From JBNLBS01 sp050303415 (GTDB lineage: Bacteria > Pseudomonadota > Gammaproteobacteria > Methylococcales > Methylomonadaceae), in assembly GCA_050303415.1 (NCBI GenBank), contig JBNLBS010000014.1, forward strand, positions 39,838-103,837: a stretch of 64,000 bases of DNA, written 5' to 3'. A model generated the notes under the pieces. That model was not told where the DNA came from, did no database searches, and saw nothing but the letters and a program-made list of their open reading frames with translations. Position numbers and translations under genes: made by a program. Position 1 is the stretch's first letter. Each line of letters begins with the position of its first letter. Below are positions 26,930 through 34,060 of this stretch, in pieces.

Positions 26930-27370
26930 TTATCTGTTTTCCAGCCATTTAATAATGAGGTCAATATCTTTTTTGTTATTCGAATATTGTCTGGCCTCCT
27001 GTAATGCAGCTTTTGCCAAAGGATATTGCCCTATATGCAAATAAGCCATGCCTAAGCCTAGAAAAGCTTTTACATTTTTTTCATTAAAACCCAGGGTTTT
27101 ATGAAAATGTTGGATACTGTTCGTGTAGCGGCCTTTAAGCAGGTTTATGGTCCCTAGTCTTAGTTGAATGGCTTCTGATTCTGACTGAAGTTCAGCAGCT
27201 TTATTAAATGCCTTAAAGGCAGTATTCAATTGCCCGGAAGACAGGGCTTGATCACCTTGTTTGAGGTATTGTTGAAAGTCAGTCTCATTAGCCAATACAC
27301 TGGTCTGAAACAAACTTAATACAGCAAACAAAGTCACATAAAATAAAAATTTTATATATGCGTATAACAT
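26930..27370 (-). CDS. exported TPR-repeat protein
   Basis: Protein of 146 residues with an N-terminal hydrophobic signal or anchor (about 5-27, ending SVLAN) and three to four tetratricopeptide repeats: LKQGDQALSSGQLNTAFKAF, IQLRLGTINLLKGRYTNSI and AFLGLGMAYLHIGQYPLAK. TPR proteins are protein-binding scaffolds, and TPR proteins commonly take part in cytochrome c maturation or multiheme assembly. Its place between the haoA-like gene and the NapC-like gene (28 bases before the latter) suggests a dedicated assembly or docking factor. That is inference. Confidence 0.75.
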   Translation of the reverse strand: MLYAYIKFLFYVTLFAVLSLFQTSVLANETDFQQYLKQGDQALSSGQLNTAFKAFNKAAELQSESEAIQLRLGTINLLKGRYTNSIQHFHKTLGFNEKNVKAFLGLGMAYLHIGQYPLAKAALQEARQYSNNKKDIDLIIKWLENR

Positions 27371-27400
27371 GACAATCTCAATTGGTTTAAATAACTAGCT

Positions 27401-27435
27401 ACCTCCTTATCGTTCCGATCTGTTGATAAGGAGGT
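27401..27435. promoter_or_regulatory. stem-loop between haoA and the TPR gene, arms match SD / anti-SD
   Basis: Perfect 11-base stem: ACCTCCTTATC (27401-27411) pairs with GATAAGGAGGT (27425-27435), with a 13-base loop. On the mRNA (minus strand) it follows the haoA stop by 8 bases. No T-run follows, so it may be a 3' stability element or a partial terminator that lowers expression of the two downstream genes. One arm carries a full Shine-Dalgarno sequence AAGGAGGT and the other its complement; the SD arm lies about 30 bases before the TPR start, too far for normal use. Confidence 0.6.
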
Positions 27436-27443
27436 CACTACCT

Positions 27444-28919
27444 TTATTTAAACGCACCCTTGCCGTAGCGTTCTTCAAACCCTTTTCTGACTTTATCAAT
27501 CTGGTCTTTATTCATGCCGTTAAAGTACCAGTCATGGCCGTCTATCGGTTTAAAGTATTTTTCCAGTAACTCTTTTGCTACTTCATCGCCCGCGACTTTC
27601 TTTAACTCAGGAATAAACTCAAAATAAGTATGTTTGGCGACTTCATACAAGCCATGCCACCAAGTATAATCGGGCCCCATCATCGAGGCGCCATGACGAG
27701 CCCTGCGTCCTTCATGGTGCCAGATTTCCCACCAGATCCATTCGATTTTGTCATCAAAAGGATTTTTTGTGATCACGCCCCGCTCTTTCAATTCCGTCAT
27801 AATTGCAGCAATCGGCTTAGCAAATTTGTCATTATAAAGATCAACAACATTATCAAACTGTTTATAATGGCCTTTTATCACACTGGTGCTATGACAGGCA
27901 CTACACACATTCTGCATTTTTTCACGGCGTTGTTGCCAAGTCAGAACTTCAACCACTTTAGATCCTTTAACTTCTGCACCAACTTGAGGTATCGCTTTAC
28001 CTTCCGGCACATCAAACTCATCTCCGTTTTCAAGGCGAACCAGGTTGATCTTTTGCGAAATTGGCGGTCGTAAGGTCCAAGAGATTCTATCACCGACATT
28101 ATGCGTTTTTGCTTCACCTCCACCGGCACTCATATGACAAGTCGCACAGGTCGGTGCTGCAGAATAATCCACCCCTGCTTCCCACTTTTCGGATTTAAGA
28201 TTCATTTCGTCCTTCATGGCTCGATAAATAATGCCGTGCTTGGATTCGTTATACACTTCAATCTGAGGATGATCCGGCCCCATATGACATTTACCGCAGG
28301 TATCCGGAGTTCTTGACTGGGCTTGGGAAAATCGGTGTCGTCCATGACAGGCCGTACAGGAGCCTTTGGAACCATCAGTATTTAATCGACCAATCCCGGT
28401 ATTCGGCCAAGTAGTTGGATCGGGCTTGCCATCCTTGCCTATTTTAACTTCCGCACCATGACATTGACGACAACCGGCATTGACTGCGGCCGGACCACCG
28501 ACAACTTCACCCAGCAAATTATCCAGTGAGGCTAATATCTCTGCTGCTTTGGAATGATGGGAACCATCCATTTCCTCAAATTCTGCTGAATGACACCGGG
28601 AACAGTCTTTTGGAGTAACAATAACCGAGATTAACTGCCCTTTATGGGTAAAAGCATCAACCTCTCCTTCTTTAGCCTGATGACAGTCCAAACAATTGAC
28701 GCCTTGCTGACCATGCTGACTTTTATTCCATTCCAAAAAAAGTCCGGGATTGTATTTTTTATGACAGCTCACACATTCCAGCCCGGCAGTTACCCCCCAG
28801 TCCTTGCCTTGTACCCCATCCGGTTTTGCGGCTAAAGTCATTGGCGCATGTGTCAAGAAAAAACCAAGACTGATGCTCAAGATCAATCGCGTTAAAAACA
28901 ATTTGCTAATATCCGGCAT
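27444..28919 (-). CDS. haoA: octaheme hydroxylamine oxidoreductase-like cytochrome c
   Basis: Periplasmic multiheme enzyme of 491 residues with a Sec signal (FFLTHAPMTLAA). There are eight CxxCH heme sites: CVSCH, CLDCH, CSRCH, CRQCH, CTACH, CGKCH, CATCH and CSACH. After the last heme comes HHEGRRARHGASMMGPDYTW, a segment known from HAO proteins. Tyr418 in PDYTWWHG is a candidate for the tyrosine that cross-links to the P460 heme of oxidative HAOs, but I cannot confirm the alignment. HAO oxidises hydroxylamine; relatives lacking the Tyr reduce nitrite. In methanotrophs HAO removes hydroxylamine made by methane monooxygenase acting on ammonia. The ATG at 28919 is preceded by GGGGGGA; the frame is open 48 bases further. 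No haoB is visible; a TPR gene and a NapC-type gene follow instead. Confidence 0.88.
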   Translation of the reverse strand: MPDISKLFLTRLILSISLGFFLTHAPMTLAAKPDGVQGKDWGVTAGLECVSCHKKYNPGLFLEWNKSQHGQQGVNCLDCHQAKEGEVDAFTHKGQLISVIVTPKDCSRCHSAEFEEMDGSHHSKAAEILASLDNLLGEVVGGPAAVNAGCRQCHGAEVKIGKDGKPDPTTWPNTGIGRLNTDGSKGSCTACHGRHRFSQAQSRTPDTCGKCHMGPDHPQIEVYNESKHGIIYRAMKDEMNLKSEKWEAGVDYSAAPTCATCHMSAGGGEAKTHNVGDRISWTLRPPISQKINLVRLENGDEFDVPEGKAIPQVGAEVKGSKVVEVLTWQQRREKMQNVCSACHSTSVIKGHYKQFDNVVDLYNDKFAKPIAAIMTELKERGVITKNPFDDKIEWIWWEIWHHEGRRARHGASMMGPDYTWWHGLYEVAKHTYFEFIPELKKVAGDEVAKELLEKYFKPIDGHDWYFNGMNKDQIDKVRKGFEERYGKGAFK

Positions 28920-29082
28920 TAAATCCCCCCGAAACTTGCTTATTATCAATATTATAAAACCATACAATTATTATTGTTTTATTATCATGATTTTAATATA
29001 TGTTGTTATTTTTGTATAACAAACACTTTTACACCGATATTATTTCTCAGCGAACCTGTTTCAAGCCTGACCAGAATAGTGA

Positions 29083-30027
29083 TTACATACCAATATCCAT
29101 AATTGAAACTTGGGGGAGAATTTCATTAATTAGCACCGGGTTAAAGCAACCCGGTTCAATTGAAAAGAGATTGGCTGTCGCACAAGCCGCTGCCAGTTTG
29201 AGTTTATCTTCCAAATTTGAATTATTTAAAGTCGCTACAGCCAAACCGGCGACCAATGCATCACCGCAGCCTACTGATGTTTGTCTGTGCTCGGCAACAT
29301 GTTGCACCGTCACTGCATAAGCGACGTCCTTATCCAGTGCAATAAAACCTTTTTCTGCCATAGAAACATAAACCCATCGCACCCCCGAATCGATTATTTG
29401 CCTTGCCGCTGCAACTATCGACTGCTCATCCATTAAAGCTCGCCCAACTAACTCTTCCAATTCATGCAAATTAGGTTTAAGTATGAATGGCTTGGCTTTC
29501 ACTCCTAACTGCAAAGCAATACCACTGCTATCCAAAAAGGAAAATGCTTGTTTGCTATGACATAGATCAATAATATTTTGGTAAAAAGAGTCCGGTGCAT
29601 TTGACGGTAAACTGCCTGATAAAATGACAATATCGTTGACTTTAACTTGGCTCGTTATCGTATCCAGCAAGCTAACACAGTCTTTCTCATTGACTGTAAA
29701 TCCAGAAGCCCTGATATGTGTCTCTTTGTCATCAATAACATCAAATAAAGTTAGATTTGTACGCGATTTACCGTCAACCAGAGTGAAATTACTCGTCAAT
29801 AATTCACTATTCAAGGACTCAAATATGTCTTTTGATAGATGACCGACAAAACCCAAACAGGTAACCGGACGTTGTAAACACGTAACAGCCTTGGCTACAT
29901 TAACCCCTTTACCACAAGCAAAATCGGCACTGCTTTGAGCAACAATATTATCCCTGGTAACAAGCCCCTCGACTTCAAAAAAATAATCAATTGCAGTGTT
30001 GGCAGTTATAGTGATGATTTTTGGCAT
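29083..30027 (-). CDS. PfkB-family sugar kinase, 1-phosphofructokinase-like
   Basis: ATP-dependent kinase of about 314 residues of the ribokinase/PfkB family, subgroup LacC/FruK/PfkB (tagatose-6-phosphate or fructose-phosphate kinases). Signs are ITANTAIDYFFEV at the start, FACGKGVNVAKAV (PfkB signature 1), FILKPNLHELEELVG and TSVGCGDALVAGLAVA, which holds the catalytic Asp. No phosphotransferase-system gene is near, so a role in fructose uptake is doubtful; a glycolytic or tagatose-type kinase is possible. The start at ATG 30027 (MPKIITITAN) is preferred; in-frame starts up to 30051 exist. Gap to haoA is about 160 bases; both are on the minus strand. Confidence 0.82.
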   Translation of the reverse strand: MPKIITITANTAIDYFFEVEGLVTRDNIVAQSSADFACGKGVNVAKAVTCLQRPVTCLGFVGHLSKDIFESLNSELLTSNFTLVDGKSRTNLTLFDVIDDKETHIRASGFTVNEKDCVSLLDTITSQVKVNDIVILSGSLPSNAPDSFYQNIIDLCHSKQAFSFLDSSGIALQLGVKAKPFILKPNLHELEELVGRALMDEQSIVAAARQIIDSGVRWVYVSMAEKGFIALDKDVAYAVTVQHVAEHRQTSVGCGDALVAGLAVATLNNSNLEDKLKLAAACATANLFSIEPGCFNPVLINEILPQVSIMDIGM

Positions 30028-30165
30028 GTTTTTAACCATCTGAATAAACAAACAATTTAAGCATACACGAAATACAAAAAAAATTTAAAAAAGGAACTAT
30101 TTGGGGCATACTTAGGATCAGCAGTCTTAACTTAATCAAAACTTTTACTAATCGACGTTTAATCT

Positions 30166-30324
30166 ATGACTGAAAAAAGCATGGCTGATGGCAAGCAATC
30201 AACTTTAAATGACAAGAAAACATCCGCTAAAAAACAAGCAAAGAAAGAAATTGGCGGCCCTAAAGGACCAGAGCCCACTCGATTTGGCGATTGGGAAAAG
30301 AGTGGCCGTTGTATCGATTTTTAA
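30166..30324 (+). CDS. DUF1674 / SDHAF4-like succinate dehydrogenase assembly factor
   Basis: Small protein of 52 residues. The first half is Lys/Ala/Thr-rich and probably disordered. The C-terminus GPEPTRFGDWEKSGRCIDF is the hallmark of DUF1674, the bacterial version of mitochondrial Sdh8/SDHAF4. In mitochondria that factor binds the free FAD-loaded flavoprotein subunit and promotes its joining with SdhB. The gene lies 71 bases before sdhC on the same strand, as fits an assembly factor. The start ATG at 30166 gives the length seen in small bacterial members; a second ATG is 15 bases downstream. Confidence 0.85.
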   Translation: MTEKSMADGKQSTLNDKKTSAKKQAKKEIGGPKGPEPTRFGDWEKSGRCIDF

Positions 30325-30395
30325 ATTTGATCATTCTTTAAATCTGCCTTAGACTCAATGAAAAAGCTTATTTCAAAAGCAATACGGGTTTTAAA

Positions 30396-30773
30396 ATGGC
30401 GACACATAATAACAGACCACTTTCCCCTCACCTTCAAGTCTATCGATTGCCGCTGACCGGGATTATTTCAATTACCCATCGTGCAACGGGCGTATTTCTA
30501 ACCATTGGTTTACTTTTAATCGTTTATATACTGTGGACTTTAACTCAGGGGCAAGAAAGTTATTCCGCCATGCAGAAAGTCATGCATTTATGGCCCTTAC
30601 AAATTATTTTCTGGGGTTTTATATATGCCTTATTCTTTCATCTATGCCATGGAATTCGACATTTGATTTGGGATATCGGCAAAAGCTTTGATCGTGAAAT
30701 ACTCAATCGATATGCATTGTATGAGCTTATTGCATCCATTGTTTTAACCGGCTCAACTTATCTATATATCTAA
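30396..30773 (+). CDS. sdhC: succinate dehydrogenase cytochrome b556 subunit
   Basis: Membrane anchor of 125 residues with three hydrophobic helices. The N-terminal SPHLQVYRLPLTGIISITHR is the family signature (Ser and Arg of the quinone site), and HLCHGIRHLIWD carries the heme b ligand His. With SdhD it holds heme b and the ubiquinone site and anchors SdhAB to the inner membrane as respiratory complex II. It is the first structural gene of sdhCDAB and is separated from sdhD by 12 bases. Confidence 0.95.
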   Translation: MATHNNRPLSPHLQVYRLPLTGIISITHRATGVFLTIGLLLIVYILWTLTQGQESYSAMQKVMHLWPLQIIFWGFIYALFFHLCHGIRHLIWDIGKSFDREILNRYALYELIASIVLTGSTYLYI

Positions 30774-30785
30774 TCAGGACTTGTT

Positions 30786-31166
30786 ATGGATTACAGCTCA
30801 CCGCAACCAGATATAGACCGGTCCGCTTCAAATGAATCCGGCATTTTTAAATGGTGTATGCAACGCATAACCGCCATTATTATCATTCCACTTACTTTTT
30901 GGCTGATTATATTTTTAAATTTAATACTCACCGCCAGCTATCAGGAAACCGTGGCTTGGCTAAACAACATCCTAAATGCTGTTTGTCTTGTGTCCTGGGT
31001 TGTTTTGACTGCTTATCATGCAGCTCTGGGTCTGCAAGTGGTTTTTGAAGATTATATTTCCACAGTCAAAATTCAAGCTTTTGCAATCAGAGTTTCAAAT
31101 CTGTTTTTTCTATTGCTAGGATTAAGTGCAGTATTTGTTGTTATATTAATTCTTCAAATGGATTAA
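30786..31166 (+). CDS. sdhD: succinate dehydrogenase membrane anchor subunit
   Basis: Second membrane anchor of complex II, 126 residues with three hydrophobic helices. WCMQRITAIIIIPLTFW and the motif TAYHAALGLQVVFEDYI, with the conserved His on helix 2 and the Asp-Tyr pair near the quinone, match SdhD. It sits between sdhC (12 bases) and sdhA (3 bases), so the operon is tightly coupled. Confidence 0.94.
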   Translation: MDYSSPQPDIDRSASNESGIFKWCMQRITAIIIIPLTFWLIIFLNLILTASYQETVAWLNNILNAVCLVSWVVLTAYHAALGLQVVFEDYISTVKIQAFAIRVSNLFFLLLGLSAVFVVILILQMD

Positions 31167-31169
31167 AGC

Positions 31170-32954
31170 ATGTCATCTAACTACAAAATTATTGAACACG
31201 AACATGATGTTGTCGTTGTCGGAGCCGGTGGAGCCGGACTGCGGGCAACATTCGGTATGGTCGAAAAAGGTCTTAAAACCGCCTGTATATCCAAGGTATT
31301 CCCGACCCGGAGCCATACTGTAGCGGCTCAAGGGGGCATCAGTGCAGCGTTAGGCAATATGGGCGAAGATGACTGGCGCTTTCATATGTATGACACGGTA
31401 AAAGGTTCGGACTGGCTGGGTGATCAGGATGCCATTGAATATATGTGTCGGGAAGCCATTCCCGCTATTTTAGAACTTGAACATTATGGTGTGCCTTTTT
31501 CCCGTACTGAAGAGGGCAAAATCTATCAACGTGCTTTTGGCGGCATGTCAATTAATTACGGCAAGGGACTAGCACAACGAACCTGTGCCGCCGCCGATGC
31601 AACCGGCCATGCTATCTTGCATACCTTATACCAGCAGGCGCTTAAACATCATGCAGAGTTCTTTGTTGAATATATCGCACTCGATTTGATTATGGACGGC
31701 AATGAGTGCCGTGGTGTTTTAACCTGGTGCCTTGAAGATGGCTCGATACACCTTTTCCGCGGACACCAAACCATACTGGCAACCGGCGGCTATGGTCGCA
31801 GCTATTTTTCCTGTACCTCTGCCCATACCGTAACCGGTGACGGCAATGCTATGGTATTACGTGCCGGTTTGCCTTTACAGGATATGGAATTTGTGCAATT
31901 TCACCCTACAGGTATTTATGGTTCAGGCTGTTTAATTACCGAAGGGGTACGTGGAGAAGGCGGTTATTTGACCAATTCCGAAGGTGAGCGTTTTATGGAA
32001 CGCTATGCCCCCACTGCTAAAGATTTGGCATCAAGAGATGTGGTCAGCCGTGCCATTACCATAGAAGTTAATGAAGGTCGTGGTGTCGGCCCGGAAAAAG
32101 ATCACGCTTATTTGCACATTGAACATTTGGACCCCGCCATTATCCATGAAAGACTGCCGGGTATTGCCGAATCAGCACGGATTTTTGCCGGTGTCGATGT
32201 CACCAAAGAACCTATCCCGGTATTGCCCACCGTGCACTATAATATGGGCGGCATACCCACTAACTATAAAGCCGAAGTAGTTACTCTAAAAGATGGTAAT
32301 CCTGATGAAGTAGTACCCGGTTTAATGGCCATTGGAGAAACCGCTTGTGTTTCAGTTCATGGTGCCAACCGATTAGGCTCAAATTCATTACTGGACCTGA
32401 TTGTCTTCGGCCGTGCTGCTGCGATTCGCTGTGCTGAATTAATTCAACCAAACACCCCTCACAAACCGTTGTCTAGCAATGCCTGTGATAAAGCACTGGC
32501 CCGCTTTGATAAAATCAGACATGCCGATGGCAGCCTGAATACCGCCGATATTCGTTTGAATATGCAAAAAACCATGCAGGCCAAAGCAGCGGTTTTCAGA
32601 ACAGGGAAAACTCTGGACGAAGGCGTTCAGGCAATTGCCGAAATTGCCAATTCATTTGCCGATGTAAAAGTGTCCGATCATTCCATGATCTGGAATACCG
32701 ACCTGGTAGAAACACTGGAACTTGATAATTTGCTGGCACAAGCCATGGTCACGTTAAATTCCGCTGCCAATCGCAAAGAAAGCCGTGGCGGCCATGCTCG
32801 CGAGGACTACCCTAAACGTGATGATGAAAACTGGTTAAAACACAGCCTGGCCTGGTTAAAAGACAATCAGGTGACAATGGGATACCGTCCCGTTCATTTA
32901 AATACCTTAACCGATGAGGTTGAGGTTATTCCGCCCAAAGAGAGGGTGTATTAA
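31170..32954 (+). CDS. sdhA: succinate dehydrogenase flavoprotein subunit
   Basis: Catalytic subunit of 594 residues that oxidises succinate to fumarate. The FAD-binding motif is VVVGAGGAGLRAT. The His that covalently holds FAD is in RSHTVAAQGGISAALG. FVQFHPTGIYGSG, the active-site segment FMERYAPTAKDLASRDVVSR and the dinucleotide motif HGANRLGSNSLLDLIVFG are present. The length is standard (588-600). The stop shares one base with the sdhB start (TAATG). Confidence 0.97.
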   Translation: MSSNYKIIEHEHDVVVVGAGGAGLRATFGMVEKGLKTACISKVFPTRSHTVAAQGGISAALGNMGEDDWRFHMYDTVKGSDWLGDQDAIEYMCREAIPAILELEHYGVPFSRTEEGKIYQRAFGGMSINYGKGLAQRTCAAADATGHAILHTLYQQALKHHAEFFVEYIALDLIMDGNECRGVLTWCLEDGSIHLFRGHQTILATGGYGRSYFSCTSAHTVTGDGNAMVLRAGLPLQDMEFVQFHPTGIYGSGCLITEGVRGEGGYLTNSEGERFMERYAPTAKDLASRDVVSRAITIEVNEGRGVGPEKDHAYLHIEHLDPAIIHERLPGIAESARIFAGVDVTKEPIPVLPTVHYNMGGIPTNYKAEVVTLKDGNPDEVVPGLMAIGETACVSVHGANRLGSNSLLDLIVFGRAAAIRCAELIQPNTPHKPLSSNACDKALARFDKIRHADGSLNTADIRLNMQKTMQAKAAVFRTGKTLDEGVQAIAEIANSFADVKVSDHSMIWNTDLVETLELDNLLAQAMVTLNSAANRKESRGGHAREDYPKRDDENWLKHSLAWLKDNQVTMGYRPVHLNTLTDEVEVIPPKERVY

Positions 32955-33730
32955 TGGTCGAATTTACTTTGCCGAAGAACTCAGTTCCCAAAAAAGGTAG
33001 ATTTTATAAAGCCGCGAAAAATGCAAAAAACATTCGTCGGATTGAAGTTTATCGCTGGGACCCAGACTCGGGTGAAAACCCACGCATCGACAGTTATGAA
33101 ATCAACCAGGATGAATGCGGTCCTATGGTATTGGATGCCATTTTAAAAATTAAAAATGAAATTGACAGTACGGTGGCATTCAGACGTTCCTGCCGGGAAG
33201 GTGTTTGCGGCTCCTGTGCCATGAATATTAATGGTAAAAACACGCTGGCCTGCATTAAGCCGATTAGTGACTTTAAAGGCACGATAAAGATATTTCCGCT
33301 ACCGCATATGAGTGTAATCAAAGATTTGATCGCCGATATGACTCATTTCTTTGAGCAATATTCTTCCATAAACCCATGGCTGGAAAACAACACACCCGCG
33401 CCGGAAAACTCTGAACGTCTGCAAAGCAAAGAAGACCGGGCAAAACTGGATGGCTTGTACGAGTGTATTCTTTGTGCCTGCTGCTCCACCAGCTGTCCAA
33501 GTTATTGGTGGAACAGCGAACGTTACCTGGGTCCTGCTATTTTATTACAGGCCTATCGCTGGCTGGCTGACAGCCGTGATGACAATGATCAAAAACGCCT
33601 GGAACAACTGGATGATTCTTTTAAACTGTATCGCTGCCATACCATTATGAATTGCACCGATACCTGCCCTAAAGGTTTAAACCCTGGACAGGCCATTGCC
33701 GAAATCAAAAAAATGCTGGTTCAACAGTAA
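32954..33730 (+). CDS. sdhB: succinate dehydrogenase iron-sulfur subunit
   Basis: Electron-transfer subunit of 258 residues with three Fe-S clusters. The 2Fe-2S site is CREGVCGSCAMNINGKNTLAC. The 4Fe-4S and 3Fe-4S ligands are in CILCACCSTSCPSYWWN and CHTIMNCTDTCPKGLNPG. It passes electrons from SdhA FAD to the quinone site formed with SdhCD. It overlaps sdhA by one base and is followed after 3 bases by sdhE. Confidence 0.97.
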   Translation: MVEFTLPKNSVPKKGRFYKAAKNAKNIRRIEVYRWDPDSGENPRIDSYEINQDECGPMVLDAILKIKNEIDSTVAFRRSCREGVCGSCAMNINGKNTLACIKPISDFKGTIKIFPLPHMSVIKDLIADMTHFFEQYSSINPWLENNTPAPENSERLQSKEDRAKLDGLYECILCACCSTSCPSYWWNSERYLGPAILLQAYRWLADSRDDNDQKRLEQLDDSFKLYRCHTIMNCTDTCPKGLNPGQAIAEIKKMLVQQ

Positions 33731-33733
33731 GCA

Positions 33734-33985
33734 ATGCAAAGTTCGGGCAGACTAAAATGGCAATGCCGACGCGGCACATTGGAACTGGATATTATGCTGG
33801 AAAGATATTTAAGCCAGTGTTATTGCCACGCCAGTGAAGCAGAACAAAGCCTTTTTTTGGCTTTACTGGATTTGGAAGATAAAGAACTGTTTCCCTATTT
33901 AATGGGTGACCGTTTACCCGCGTCTGAACAATTGGCAAGACTCATTGAAAAAATCAGACTACTCGACTCTGAAACTGCCACCTGA
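33734..33985 (+). CDS. sdhE: FAD assembly factor SdhE
   Basis: Protein of 83 residues in the SdhE/Sdh5 (DUF339) family, needed for covalent attachment of FAD to SdhA. The RGxxE motif is present as CRRGTLELDIML, and the family continues with LLDLEDKELFPYLMG. It closes the sdh operon, 3 bases after sdhB. The operon thus also encodes a DUF1674 factor at its head, giving two assembly factors acting on the same flavoprotein. Confidence 0.93.
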   Translation: MQSSGRLKWQCRRGTLELDIMLERYLSQCYCHASEAEQSLFLALLDLEDKELFPYLMGDRLPASEQLARLIEKIRLLDSETAT

Positions 33986-34060
33986 ACCAAAATGGATTTA
34001 AAGAGTAACAAAAATTGTGCATATTACCGATCATCACATCAGTAAATTAACTGCAGGTAA

